DNA of 64,000 bases from Ipomoea triloba (lineage: Eukaryota; Streptophyta; Magnoliopsida; Solanales; Convolvulaceae). The stretch is from positions 13,685,970 through 13,749,969 of the forward strand of contig NC_044922.1 in the NCBI RefSeq assembly GCF_003576645.1, in the 5' to 3' direction. Made by a program: the position numbers and the translations under genes. The notes beneath the pieces are model-generated. The model did no database searches. It saw only the letters and a list, made by a program, of their open reading frames with translations, and was not told where the DNA came from. The first letter of the stretch is position 1; each line of letters starts with the position of its first letter. Below are positions 1 through 10,660 of the stretch, piece by piece.

Positions 1-155
1 CCCACGTTACCGCGTAGTCAACACCCATCGGCATTTTCAGCCGTCCCGTGACCTCCCTAGCTCTATAAATACTTGTCTTCCCCGTCACTTATTTCTCCAA
101 TTCTCTTTCAATACAATTCTAACACATTTTGCGAGAAGAAACAGGGACACAGAAA
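1..155 (+). promoter_or_regulatory. Core promoter and 5' leader of EXO70 copy 1
   Basis: A TATA box (TATAAAT) lies at 63-69, 93 bases before the ATG at 156. Upstream are a CGCG-box-like site CCGCGT (10-15) and a W-box core on the minus strand (AGTCAA at 16-21, reading TTGACT). The same order occurs before EXO70 copy 2 (CCGCGT 13415-13420, AGTCAA 13431-13436) and the pseudogene (40429-40434, 40435-40440). CGCG boxes are known CAMTA sites and W boxes WRKY sites; any role here is inference. The window starts inside the promoter, so distal elements are not visible. Confidence 0.7.
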
Positions 156-1610
156 ATGAGGAACCGATCGTCGTCGCCATCGCAGCCTCATTATACATTT
201 TGCGAAACGCTATTAGCAGACACCATCGCGACCGTCGAATCGGTGATCAGGAAATGGGACGTTCAGGCCTCGCTCACCTTCGCCGGAATATCGAACCTCT
301 TCCGGGACAGTCCGGTGGAGGCGAAACAGTTCCTTGGCTGCGTTGATGGCTTGCAGCGCGCAATGCTATCCTCCGTTAGGCTGTGTTCGGATTCTGAGCT
401 GCTTGTTCGTGCTCAGACTTTGATGCAGATTGCCATGAAGAGGTTACAGAAGGAGTTTTACACTATTCTTTCTGGGAACCGATATTTTCTCGATCTCGAA
501 ACCGTCTCGGCCAGGTCTTCTAGAGCGTCCTCGCGGTCATCTGTTTCAGATTCCGAAGACGGAGAGGTTCTGGACACAGTCGCCGGAATTTTAATGCCCG
601 ATCCTGCGGTTGCGGATTTGAAAGCCATTGCGACTTGTATGATTGGAGCCGGATATGGAAAGGAATGCGTGAAGGTGTATAACATAATCAGAAAATCGGT
701 TATAGACGAGACGTTGTATCATTTGGGAATTGAGAGATTCAGTTATTCTCAAATTCAAAAAATGGACTGGGAAGTACTGGAGAGGAAGATTTTGAATTTG
801 CAGAGCAGTATCAGAATCGCGGTGCGAACTCTTTTCCTCGGCGAGAGAATTCTCTGCGATGAAGTCTTTTCGGCTTCCGGTAACATCAGAGAGTCGTGTT
901 TCGCCGAAATCTCTAAAGACGGTGCGATCAATTTGTTCGGTTTCCTTGAATTGGCGGCTAAATATAAGAAGACGTCGATTGAGAAGATGTTTCGGTATTT
1001 GGACCTTTACGAGGCGGTTTCGGACCTCTCGCCGGAAATTGAATCGATTTTCAGCTTCGATTCTACTGCCGCCGTGAAGTCTCAGGCTGCAGCGTCTGTG
1101 TCTAAGCTAGGCGACGCCATTAGAGCAATGTTGTCGGAGTTTGAGGCGGCGATACAGAAGGATTCCACAAAACCACCTCCAGGCGGCGCAATCCATCCAC
1201 TTACTCGGTACGCGATGAACTTCCTCGTTTTCCTCGCCGATTACAGCGGCACCGTTTCCGAAATCATAGCAGACTGGCCGCCGTCGTCCCAATCTCCCTT
1301 ACCGGAGTCGTACTTCTTGAGTCCATCGTCCACGAACGACGATTCAACCGTCTCCGCGAAGTTCGCGTGGCTCGTTCTCGTGCTCCTCTGCAAGCTAGAC
1401 AGCAAGGCGCGACATTACCGAGACGTGCCGTTGTCTTACCTTTTCCTAGCCAACAACTTAAACTACGTCGTTTCTAAGGTCCGAAGCTCCAACCTAAGCC
1501 TCGTACTTGGATCTGATTGGATTTCGAAACAAAAAGTGAAGGTGAAACAGTTCATAGCAAACTACGAGAGATTAGGTTCATTTAAAACCACTTTTGGCGA
1601 CTCTAACTGA
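156..1610 (+). CDS. EXO70: EXO70-family exocyst subunit, copy 1, C-terminally short
   Basis: EXO70 proteins tether secretory vesicles to the plasma membrane as part of the exocyst. The single exon encodes 484 residues; the ATG at 156 is chosen because it matches the start of copy 2 and the pseudogene. Visible family features are an N-terminal helix with LLADTIATVE (19-28), a Ser-rich linker (about 120-135) and the core Exo70 segment from about 188 (YHLGIERFSYSQIQKMDWEV, then FLGERILCDEVFSAS, then GGAIHPLTRY). Single-exon structure and motifs fit the expanded plant clades, probably EXO70H, but the clade was not tested. Family members usually have about 600 residues or more; this one stops shortly after FIANYERL, so the C-terminal helical bundle, which in yeast and animals binds phosphoinositides, is missing. 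The last 11 residues are unlike copy 2. No continuation was found downstream. Confidence 0.85.
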   Translation: MRNRSSSPSQPHYTFCETLLADTIATVESVIRKWDVQASLTFAGISNLFRDSPVEAKQFLGCVDGLQRAMLSSVRLCSDSELLVRAQTLMQIAMKRLQKEFYTILSGNRYFLDLETVSARSSRASSRSSVSDSEDGEVLDTVAGILMPDPAVADLKAIATCMIGAGYGKECVKVYNIIRKSVIDETLYHLGIERFSYSQIQKMDWEVLERKILNLQSSIRIAVRTLFLGERILCDEVFSASGNIRESCFAEISKDGAINLFGFLELAAKYKKTSIEKMFRYLDLYEAVSDLSPEIESIFSFDSTAAVKSQAAASVSKLGDAIRAMLSEFEAAIQKDSTKPPPGGAIHPLTRYAMNFLVFLADYSGTVSEIIADWPPSSQSPLPESYFLSPSSTNDDSTVSAKFAWLVLVLLCKLDSKARHYRDVPLSYLFLANNLNYVVSKVRSSNLSLVLGSDWISKQKVKVKQFIANYERLGSFKTTFGDSN

Positions 1611-2520
1611 GAACTTAGTCTTGTTAATACTGAAAATTGAAAGTAAAGGAGAAAGAAACATGTAAAAATATTGATGTGTTAAAATTAGACTTTCTTTAGC
1701 TCAATCTTTTTGGATGATTCTCACCTAATTGTATGTCAAGAAAAGTATAAAGAAAAGAGTGTCTTTTCATTAATTTCTTTGTATATATACCAAGGGATAA
1801 CCCATATCTAAACATCTAAACAATATTAAAATAGGAGAAAATGGGATAATAACCGTATGTAAAATAAATATTTATAACACTTCCCATTTTATCTTTGAAT
1901 TAATTTCATTTTTGATTCTAGAATTATAGATGTCACTATATTTTTAGTCTTTTTTTTTTCAGAACCCCATCTGTTAGTTCTAGTATTATTGTACTATAAT
2001 CACTTTTAAATGACGTTGTATTTTGGAATTTTTGATACAAAGTGAGTTGATCCGCTATATTTATATATTTATTTTTATGAAAAAATCTCTAATTAACGGG
2101 TCAAAGTGTTTTGTCTACCATTGTTTTGCGGAGGCACAAATTGCACTTGAAGAAGACAGATGACCATAAATTGTCATGTCACAAAAGTACTAGGACCAAT
2201 AAGGGATGTTTTGAAAAAAAAAAGTACTAAAAGTGGAATGACATATAAATCTAGGACAAAAAATGAAATGAACTTTTTTATCTTACCATACTCATGCCTA
2301 GTTAAAAATCTCGCTAGAAAAACCAAGAGTACACAACTTATGTGAAATTATGTGTTGCATCAATTTAGGTGGAAAAAAAGAGTACAACCATAGACGTCTT
2401 TTAGACTATCCATTCAAGTACAATTAGAGGCTTTCGCTCCCCTAGAAGACAAACAATCTTGCAAGTTATCACTCTTCTATAGTTCACGTGGGTAAAAGAA
2501 TTAAGGTGCAATGTGCTTTG
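1611..2520. other. AT-rich 3' flank, no gene seen
   Basis: The first 70 or so bases align loosely with the 3' flank of EXO70 copy 2 (shared GTAAAGGAG and ATATTGATGT stretches), so the duplication reached into the 3' UTR. Beyond that the DNA is AT-rich with no open frame or repeat structure that I recognise. Confidence 0.5.
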
Positions 2521-2523
2521 TAA

Positions 2524-2863
2524 GAGCATCTATAGCAGTGACTTTTTGGAGATTTTTAGAACAGTAATTGTTGAGATGGATGAAAGATAAACCAAGAGAG
2601 AGAAGAATTGGGTTTGTTTGGAAGAAAACGTTTTTAGAACAGTAAGTGGGACCCACGAACTCCAAAGCTCAGTCGCATCATGCTTGCGTGGTTGCAACAA
2701 ATGCGCCCGCTGGGCGCGTTAGGCGCTTTTGACAATTATTTTTAAAAAATCAGATTTGTTTTTTTTTCATCCCCTCTCATTTTCTCTTTCCTAATCACAC
2801 CTACAAAAACTCTTCAAAAATCTCAAAAAAAAAAAAAAAAAAACTCCACTATTTTGGATGCTC
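2524..2863. mobile_element. PIF/Harbinger (Tourist-like) MITE
   Basis: The element begins GAGCATCTATAGCAGTG and ends with CACTATTTTGGATGCTC, whose reverse complement GAGCATCCAAAATAGTG is a slightly diverged copy of the start. It is flanked by TAA on both sides (2521-2523 and 2864-2866), the three-base target duplication of PIF/Harbinger. It is 340 bp long with no coding capacity and contains an A-run near the right end. Confidence 0.75.
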
Positions 2864-2879
2864 TAAGGTTCCTCTTAAA

Positions 2880-5150
2880 GTACCCACTACTCATCTCTCT
2901 TGCACATGCCGCATTGTCTTCATACAGGATAGTGGGGGCATCATCTTTGCTCATGATATTGTATGAGCTCTGGACATGATGTACCAATGACCTCAACTAT
3001 ATACATTCTCGTGAGGCTTCATATACAACAATGATCTCTAAGTGATTAGACGAGGCTGCAACTATGCCTGTTTAATAGACCTCCAAGATATAACTATATC
3101 TCCAAAGAGAAAAACATAGCTGGACATTATGGGGATCAGACATATACCAACACCTGAGTAAATATCCTAGTTACACTCAAAATAAAAACCAAGATCTGTT
3201 TATACCTTGGAGATCAGATATATGAGGATATGCTTTACACCATTCCAATGTCTTTAGGTTGGAGAAGCACTAAACCTAGTTAGTAAATTCACCGAGATAG
3301 CAATATCTTGTCTAGTGTAATTAAAAAGATAGAGTAGAGCCCCAATAACACTCGGATAAGGAACTTCAGGCCTTAGAACATCCTCACTATCTCCCTTAGG
3401 TTAGAATGGGTCTTTGTCCATTTTGAATGAATGAACCATCATTAGAGTAATAAGAGGATGAGATTTATCCACATACATAAAATCTCTCTAATAGCTTGTT
3501 TGTGTAATTAGACTTGTGTACACCATCAGGGAGATGCTCAATCTACAGGTTGAGGTAAACATTTGTTTACCCAAGTATTTCATTTCAAATTCAATTTTTA
3601 AGCATGAATAGACTTCTACAAGATCCTTGTGTGTCGAAACAATATCTATGTCCTTGACATAAATAGATATATGTAGAAGCCATAAGATGATTTCTTAATA
3701 AATGTACATCGACGAATCTCATTATTTACATATCCCTTTTTCAGGAGGAACTCACTTAAACGATTATACCACATTCCACCTAATTGCTTCAAACCATACA
3801 ACGACCTTTGAAGTTTGATGTTATGCATGTTCTGATTTGTTTTCTCCCTTATCTTGGGGTCTTGAATGCCTTTGGGTTTTCTCATGTATATACACTGTTG
3901 CAAAAATCGGCAGCCTAGGCGCTAGGTGCCCCTAGGCCGAGGTGAATTGCTCCCTAGGCGCCCGCCTAGGTGGCCGGTTGTCTAGCGCCTAACTCGACTG
4001 GATGGACCGAGTTGGCGGCCGACTAGGCCGAATTCAGCCGGGTTAACTCACCCAAATTGACAGAGTTAGTCGAGTTAACTCGAACGAGTCAGCCTTGTTA
4101 ATTTTTTTTATTATATTTATATATATTTAAATTTATTTATTTATCTAAATATGAGAAGTAAGAGATATGTATATAATATATGACATACTCCCACACACAT
4201 GTACTATTTTTTTGTTTTTATAGGTCGCCACCTAGGAGCTAAGCGCTAGTCTACTGTCCAACTAGCACCTAGCGCCTACTGCAACCATGTGTATATATGA
4301 GCGTCCAGTGACCCATATAGATAGGCGATGACTACATCCATCAACTTAATATCTAAATTCATTTTTACTGCCATTGATAAAATAGCGAAATAACGTGACA
4401 TCAATAACAGGAGAATATGCTTGCTCAATACACATAATAGTATTATGTGTTATCGTTGATAAAGGTAATAAAATACTTATTAACAATACGTGTTTGTATT
4501 GATTTAAAATCACATGCATCGCTATGGATTAATTCAAGAGATTTCCTTTTCCTTTCAACTGATTTAAAATGAATTTTCGTTAGTTTTGTCTCAACACAAA
4601 TCTCGCATTTATGATTATTGTTAATTTAGAATGCAGGAATATACTTCATAATCTACCTATATAATTAAAATTGACATAACCAAGTCTACCTTGCCACAAA
4701 TTACAAAGATTCAAGCAAGTAAGCAGGATTAATAACACCTTTAATAATTGTTGTTGTTACATCGAGCTTAAAAAGCTCACCTAGTACATAACACTTGCCA
4801 ACCTACATTCCAAATTTAGACACAACAACCTTGTCTGACTCAAAAACAATTTAGAAGTCATTCTTGTTCAACAATGAACGATAAACCAAGTTCTTTTGCA
4901 ACTCCAACACGTATAAAACGTTGTTCAGAGTCAGCTCTTTCCTACATGTCATCTTGAGAACCACCTTATCCATAACTTCCACAGAAGACTAAGTAGAATT
5001 CCTACTTTCTCACCATTAGTTGTCTCAAAGGTTACCAACAATTTGTAGTTGGAATAGAGGTGTTGAGTCACATAGGTGTTAATTAACCATTCTGTTTGAT
5101 TTGAACCAACTACATTTACCTTAGTCACCATTACCAAGAGGATGATATTA
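2880..5150 (-). pseudogene. Decayed Ty1/copia gag-pol remnant, minus strand
   Basis: Minus-strand translation gives scattered pieces of copia polyprotein in the right order. The gag-end/protease boundary is at about 5137-4949 (NVVGSNQTEWLINTYVTQHL resembles the copia protease start, with the catalytic DTGA region decayed). A reverse transcriptase segment follows at about 4430-4295, and then 3903-3646, where SLYGLKQ and MWYNRLSEFLLKKGYVN are recognisable. Stops and frameshifts are frequent and no LTRs were found. A hAT-type MITE (3894-4290) splits the reverse transcriptase. The stretch 2880-3640 should hold the RNase H end but is poorly readable. Confidence 0.75.
3894..4290. mobile_element. 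hAT-type MITE nested in the copia remnant
   Basis: Copia reverse-transcriptase coding reads up to both edges, so the 397-bp segment is an insertion. Flanks are GTATATAC (3886-3893) and GTATATAT (4291-4298), a 7/8 match expected for an 8-bp hAT duplication. Ends share TTGCA followed by TAGGCGCTAGGTGC in inverted orientation. The interior is rich in CCTAGGCG-type palindromes and then becomes AT-rich. No transposase. Confidence 0.7.
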
Positions 5151-5187
5151 GACTCTTTTTAATTGACTTACACCATATTAGATTCAG

Positions 5188-5188
5188 A

Positions 5189-5240
<52 letters not shown>
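5188..5240. repeat. (ATT)n microsatellite
   Basis: A nearly perfect run of about 17 ATT/TTA triplets. Confidence 0.95.
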
Positions 5241-5730
5241 GGTGCTTTGTAATTGATACTATAGTTCATCTCAAAAGATACTGTCTCACATTTGTTTTTA
5301 TATTATCGAATGAAACTGTAGTTGTGTTGAAATGTAACTGCAGTGTATATAAATTGATACTGATTAGCTCTGTAATTGATACTACAGTTCATCTCAAAAG
5401 ATACGGCCTCACATTTGTTTTTATATTATCGAATGAAACTGTAGTTATATCGAAATGTAACTGTAGTTGTCTTGAAATGTAATTGCAGTGAATAACAGTT
5501 TCACATTTTTTGGTGTATATTATCCAATGAAACTGTAGTTATATCGAAATGATATTGTAATTGTGTTGAAAGGAAACTGCAGTGTATTATAAAAGAAGCT
5601 ATAGTTTTGTTGAAAGGAAATTGAATAATAGGTTCATATATTTGAGTGTATAATATCGAATGAAATTGTAGTTATATCGAAAAAAACTACAGTTGTGTTC
5701 AAATGTAACTGCAGTGTATATAAACTGAAA
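5241..5730. repeat. Imperfect tandem repeat built on GAAACTGTAGTT motifs
   Basis: A module of roughly 130-140 bp (GTAATTGATACTA, TCATCTCAAAAGATAC, TCACATTTGTTTTTATATTA, then GAAACTGTAGTT and AACTGCAGTGTATA) is repeated, with later copies shorter and more diverged. It holds no open frame. It may be the sub-terminal region of a transposon that ends in the palindrome at 5777-5798. Confidence 0.65.
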
Positions 5731-5776
5731 GTGAATGGCACGGAACGGAGGCCGTTTCAGCTATTTGTTTTCATTA

Positions 5777-5798
5777 ATCAAAACGACGTCGTTTTGAT
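5777..5798. repeat. 22-bp perfect palindrome centred on GACGTC
   Basis: The central motif AAAACGACGTCGTTTT reads the same on both strands, and the palindrome extends for 22 bp. A half-related motif AAAACGACGTCATT occurs at about 33162. Confidence 0.8.
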
Positions 5799-5884
5799 GC
5801 ATGGTTCACAATCTATTGTGGACCGCAGTCCACAGTAAAATTTGCGGTTCTCCAACTGCGTTATCAAATTCAGCTGTATATGCC

Positions 5885-6147
5885 AAAGACCTTGTGGTCT
5901 AGTGGCACCCGGTGTCCCGATTTACACTTCTACATGGATGATGGGAGTAGGTTCGAGCCTCAGTGGAGGCAACTGTTGACTCTTTGTGTTTCAGTAGGTT
6001 GAGAAAATAGCTATGTTGACTCTTTGTGCTTTTATATTGATTTTGGTGTGTCTTTTACATATCTGTATTACATAATTTCAAATACCTAAACCAAGTCGCC
6101 GGTTACTCACTCCCCGTGGAATGAAAAAAAAAAAAAAAAAAAAAAAA
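5885..6147 (+). mobile_element. tRNA-derived SINE
   Basis: A pol III A box TGGTCTAGTGG (5895-5905) and a B box GGTTCGAGCC (5950-5959) are spaced as in a tRNA and followed by a non-tRNA body (GTTGACTCTTTGTG, CAGTAGGTTGAGAAA). The stretch ends in a long A-run (about 6123-6147). The exact 3' limit is uncertain, because the family body found in other copies ends nearer 6025. Confidence 0.75.
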
Positions 6148-7075
6148 CATCAAACAAAATATAAGCCATGAGAGTCGAAACATGATATTTGGCCATTTCA
6201 CAAAACTAGCATTGCCAATCCACATGTTACAGGTAAGTCAAATGTCTTACTAACAAATTATAAGAGCATCACTTCACAAATGGAACTCCAGAAGGAACTC
6301 CTTTGGCATAATCTTCGTACTGACTACCAAAAAAACTGCAGTGCACGCGCCCGCTTTCTTGGGAATCCAAATTTCTCGTTGCTTGCAGAAGCTCCCCCAA
6401 CCCTCTCTCTTCATCTCTCTCTCTTGCCATGTGTAAATATCTCTGACATAATCCCCTTAATATTCATTGATATTCATGCTCTTACCTTACCTATAATTCT
6501 ATAACCTATCACCTATGTATCCTTCACTGGCAGTAAAATTAGTAAAAATATATACTTCATACATTGACAGTTAAATATTCTTGACAAATATCACGGGCAG
6601 TAAATAGCTAAATATAAAATATATGCCTCATACACTGTACTGGAAAATATAAACTGATAGTAAAATATTAAAGATGTACTTCATACACTGGACTAGTAAT
6701 TAAATAAAATTAATTAAATTAAACTATTAAAGGAATAGAGGTAAGAAAAATAAAAGGTAAATATATTTACCTGGTGGCTGAGTGGGCTGAATGGCTGGTG
6801 TCTCTGTGATTCTGTGAAGGCGGAAAGGAGGACTGAAGACACGAAGAGTGAATTGTATGTTTTCTAAATTCAACTTTTCATTTTTAAGTAATTCTAAATT
6901 TGTTTATAGGCATTGGTGAAACTCACTTTTCATTCTTTAATTATTATTGTATTTCACTTTTTCACCACATTTTTTTAATATGTGTTCAATTTGGATTGTC
7001 CTTTTTAACTAGATCAACAACTACCATTTGACTCCATCTCCATCTTTCACCTAGCACTATATCCACATTTGATAT
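6148..7075. other. AT-rich spacer, no gene supported
   Basis: One 74-codon open frame (6280-6504) has no recognisable motif and is not called. The TAAGAGCATC at 6261 resembles the start of the PIF MITE at 2524, but no matching end was found. Confidence 0.4.
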
Positions 7076-7140
7076 TTTTGTGCCTCAAAAGGTTGAGAAA
7101 GTAGTTATGAAAAGATATTACATTGTAATAGAGTTTATTA
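7076..7140 (+). mobile_element. SINE 3' fragment
   Basis: The stretch carries the 3' body of the local SINE family (AGGTTGAGAAAGTAGTTATG, then ACATTGTAATAGAGT). The A and B boxes are absent, so it is a 5'-truncated copy. Confidence 0.55.
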
Positions 7141-7203
7141 TATATATGTAAGGATTCAAGTGGGTATAGCTTCCCATGTGGTTGTGCGATTACGCACCTT
7201 AAG

Positions 7204-7500
7204 TAGGGGTGTTCATTCGGTTAACCGAACCGATTTAACAGAATTTTTTAAACCTTTAATCGTTAACCGAACCAAAATTTGTGTTACCGAATTAACCGAA
7301 CCGAAATTTTTTTTTAGTTCCGATTAACCGAACTTTTTAAAATTAAAATTTAAAATCCTTAAATTAACACCTAAAATAATAAATTTAATTAAAACAAAAT
7401 ACATATCATAATAAATTCATAACAAAATATACATAAGTAATACCGCAACAACACTATAAGTATAGGAATTAGGAATTTAGGGTATTAGTATTACACATAA

Positions 7501-7566
<66 letters not shown>

Positions 7567-7750
7567 ACTTCGGTTAGCCAACCGTTTCGGACCGAATTAA
7601 CCCCAAGTATTAAAATTCCTTTAACCATTAATCAAACCGAATCGAACCGAAAAAGTTCGGTTAACGAAAAAGTTCGATTCGATTATGGTTAACCGAACTT
7701 TTTCTGTTCGGTCGGTTAACCATATTTTTTCCATAGTTTGCACACCCCTA
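7204..7750. mobile_element. hAT-type MITE with perfect 8-bp duplication
   Basis: Flanks are identical 8-mers ACCTTAAG (7196-7203 and 7751-7758). The ends are TAGGGGTGTTC and GCACACCCCTA, an inverted pair. The interior is full of GGTTAACCGAACCG palindromes that would fold strongly, and a (GT)n(AT)n run sits at about 7500-7560. The element lies inside the CACCTTAAG repeat region. Confidence 0.85.
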
Positions 7751-7758
7751 ACCTTAAG

Positions 7759-8160
7759 CTAATAATACAAAGCACACACCTAAAGTTTTTAAATGGTGCA
7801 CCTTCAGTACACAAACTATGCACCTTAAGCACCTTAGTACACAGACCACGCACCTTAAGCTAAGAACGCAAACCACACACTTAAAGTTTTTAAATGGTGC
7901 AACTTCAGTATACAAACTACGCACCTTAAACACACAAACAAAGCACTTTAAAAACACAAATCATGCACCTAAAGTTTTAAAATAGCGCATCTTAAGTTTC
8001 AAAACTTATGTACCTTAAGCATACAAATCATGCACCTTAAGAAGGAAAATAGCGCACCTTAAGAAGGAAAACCACGCACTTAAAACTTTAGGTTGACGCA
8101 CCTTAAGCATATAAACCATACACCTTAAGAGGAAAACCACACACTTAAGCAACCACACAA
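7759..8160. repeat. Imperfect repeat array of GCACCTTAAG-type units
   Basis: Short units such as GCACCTTAAG plus CACACAAACCA plus AGTTTTTAAATGGTGCA recur about every 20-40 bp with variation. A related array, reverse-complemented, occurs at 62050-62470. The array probably continued left of the MITE at 7204, since ACGCACCTTAAG precedes it. Confidence 0.7.
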
Positions 8161-8164
8161 CCGT

Positions 8165-8465
8165 ATCGGAGAAGGCCTATTGCAGTCGGTGCGGTTTACA
8201 CCACTAGTGATAACAAAATACACCACTCAATTTTAGGAAATGCACGACAATGAAAATGCATAAAAACACCCTCATAACTCTTCTGCCCTAATTGTGTATT
8301 TCCAAACACTGTGTGGTGTATATTTGCATACCTAGTGGTGTGTTTTTGATAATGCATACCTAATGGTGCATATTTCCCTTGTGCATTTCCTAACATTGAG
8401 TAGTCTATTTTGTTAACACTAGTCGTGTAAACTGCACCGACCGTACGGGAAGGTGCGGCCACATC

Positions 8466-8466
<1 letters not shown>
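8165..8466. mobile_element. Foldback element, copy 1
   Basis: The left arm (CGGTGCGG, TTACACCACTAGTG, ACACCACTCAAT, GGAAATGCAC) and the right arm (GTGCATTTCCTAACATTGAG, CACTAGTCGTGTAA, CTGCACCGACCG) are inverted relatives, giving a long hairpin of about 300 bp. A related copy lies at 36672-37005. The right edge abuts an (AT)n(GT)n microsatellite. Confidence 0.75.
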
Positions 8467-8542
<76 letters not shown>

Positions 8543-8547
8543 ATGTA
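8467..8547. repeat. Compound microsatellite (AT)n(GT)n(GTAT)n
   Basis: Successive AT, GT and GTAT runs separate two microsatellite-bounded elements. Confidence 0.95.
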
Positions 8548-9140
8548 TATGGGGGCGCGCTCATGTGAAAACCCTTGCCCATGAGAGAAATAAGAACGAT
8601 TCACAGCTGTCCACGTGTTCAGATCAACGAATCATGTGTAATTTTAAAGAAACGACGTGATGAAATTTTCGTAAATAACTCAAACTTTAGTGCAAGTAAA
8701 TGTGTTATAAGTGCAAGTAGTTGGTGCACATTTGCAAGTAAAAGGTGCAAGTAAAATCACTTATCAATGCACCTATTTTCACTTACAAGTGCAAGTAATT
8801 TACCTTGTTAATATTTGTGTACCTAGGTGCAACTAATTATAACATTAGGTGCAACTAGTTATAACGTTAGGTGCACTTAGTATTGATGCTCAATGTACAT
8901 TTTACTTGCACCTATAATACAATTTACTTGCACTTGTAATACAATTTACTTGCACTTAGGTTCATTATATGAAACCGTTACTTGCACTTGTAATACATTT
9001 TACTTGCACTTATAATACAATTTACCGTGTTTTTTTTTAAAAAAATCAGTGTTTTTGATTCGTTAGATCTGGACACGTGGATGGATGACATGTGTTCTCA
9101 CTTCTCTCCTAGACGAGTAATTCACACCTAAATGCAGTCC
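8548..9140. mobile_element. Micron-like element between microsatellites
   Basis: The unit starts GGGGGCGCGCTCATGTGAAAA and ends near CTAAATGCAGTCCTA, with (GTAT)n on the left and (TA)n(TG)n on the right. The interior repeats TTACTTGCACTTGTAATACA and relatives in both orientations. It has no coding capacity. Structurally it resembles the (TA)n-targeting Micron class described in rice; this is a structural analogy, not a demonstrated homology. Confidence 0.5.
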
Positions 9141-9384
9141 TATTATATATATGTGTGTGTGTGTGTGTGTATTGTCGTTCCATTAAAAATAGGGGTCCTG
9201 TCTAATAGTTTAATTTGATTTAATTTGAACCTTCATTATTTTTATTTCGGCAAAAAATTTGTGTGGGACTGCCTCACCAATCTCAATCCATAGGCGGGTC
9301 AAATTTCACTATACTGATACAAAGAGATATCTATTTATAAAAGTAAAAAATATAATCCAAAAAGACATATGATTAAGTTAAACA
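9141..9384. repeat. (TA)n(TG)n run and MITE 5' fragment
   Basis: After the microsatellite (about 9141-9170), the stretch TTGTGTGGGACTGCCTCACC (about 9260) matches the left end of the MITE at 17660, without a matching right end. The remainder is AT-rich spacer. Confidence 0.5.
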
Positions 9385-9395
9385 TCTATATAATA

Positions 9396-9457
<62 letters not shown>

Positions 9458-9786
9458 ATAACAGAAGTGCCTGAAGGAGTTTTCCCGTCCAAACGGAAGG
9501 GCATTTTAGTAATAATACAATTAATAAAAATATTAATTCAATTAAATCAGAAATTAATAAAAAAAAATTAAGTCATTTAAATCAGCAATAAATAAGTAAA
9601 TTAATTCTTATTTTGCTATCTACAGCTGAAGTCAACCCAATTCGTAATTATTTAAGGAATTAAGGAATAAATTAATTAATTGAATAGATTAAGGAATTTT
9701 TATTTTAATATGTTATTAAGGTGCCTAATTATGTTCATTTTTCTCTTTTGATTAGCTTATTTAGCTTCTCTATTTCTCTCTTTCTC

Positions 9787-10119
9787 GCTTTTTTTTTTTT
9801 TTTTTTTAAAACCAAATGAGACATTCATGTATTAAGTATGAAGCAAATCAGAGATACAATCAGGAGGGTTAGACACCCACGAACCAAGGACAGACAAAGA
9901 ATCAGTTGCCCTAGCAAGGGTATGAGCCACATGACTCGCTGACATTCGAATATGGCGAACGGTAACGTTCCCAATATCCATAGCAATACTACGACATTGC
10001 TTAACAATAACACCAACGTACGACAAGTCTAACGAGGAAGAAGTAAATGCAGAACAAAAGTTTAAACAATCTGATTCAAAAATAATATTATTATGACCCG
10101 AACTCTTGAGCCAAGAGAG
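9787..10119 (-). mobile_element. LINE (L1-type) 3' fragment nested in the Helitron
   Basis: On the minus strand an RNase H-like reading ends the LINE ORF2 (CRSIAMDIGNV, then SASHVAHTLARATDSLSVLG, then SWVSNPPDCISDLL). It is followed by a short 3' UTR and a poly(A) tail (the T-run near 9789-9808 on the plus strand). Flanks are the 10-base duplication TCTCTTTCTC (9777-9786 and 10120-10129). Together these show a 5'-truncated, target-primed insertion. Confidence 0.85.
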
Positions 10120-10517
10120 TCTCTTTCTCTCTTTGTTACTAAATAAAGTTACAAATATACATCATCTATAAATGTTGAAACCCTCTCAATGTTTTTTCTA
10201 CTCAGCTCCTCACCCGTAGGTATGTATCTTCCTGCACTCTATCTTTTGAATTTGTATGCACGTAAAGTATGGATGCGTTTATTTATGGATTTGATTTTGG
10301 TTTTTGTTATGTGATATAAAGAAACAATGGATGATATAAGGCAATAAAAATTCGTATGGTGCAAATTCAATGATGATGCCAGTTGATTTGGGTCACGATG
10401 AGGTAACCTCGATCTCTTTTGCTCAATATGTATCGGGTCATTGAGTTTTGAAGCCGGCAATTTCTAATTGTTACTGGTATATGATATTCTAAGATTTTAA
10501 TATGATTTATTTTTTAG

Positions 10518-10660
10518 GAGTTCCCCATTTGAAAGAGGGTGATGCTCGGCCGCAAGGAGGGAGACCAAGATGGGTGGCGCCACCAGATCCTAGGATGGGT
10601 CCTTGGTTGATTCTCTTGAAGAAGATTACTCAGTCTCATAATTTGCTTCCTGAGTTTGAG
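10518..10660 (+). pseudogene. Exon-like segment carried in the Helitron, source gene unknown
   Basis: A polypyrimidine stretch ending in TTTTTTAG precedes the segment and GTATGT follows it, so it has both splice signals. One frame is open throughout and contains ARPQGGRPRWVAPPDPRMGP and LLPEFE, a composition quite unlike the AT-rich surroundings. An upstream stretch (about 10360-10401, reading SMMMPVDLGHDE before GTAACC) could be another exon. I do not recognise the protein. Helitrons are known to capture gene pieces, which is the likely origin. Confidence 0.5.

Noticed and set aside
129..155. Upstream extension of EXO70 copy 1 from a TTG codon
   Set aside because: Copies 2 and 3 start at the ATG equivalent to 156, and the nine extra codons have no ATG and lie in the leader.
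3646..3903. Independent small gene on the minus strand
   Set aside because: Its translation is copia reverse transcriptase and the flanks continue the same polyprotein.
5895..5960. tRNA gene
   Set aside because: A and B boxes are present, but acceptor and anticodon stems do not pair, and related copies share a non-tRNA body; it is a SINE.
7759..8160. CRISPR-like array
   Set aside because: Units vary in length and sequence, there are no unique spacers, and this is plant DNA.
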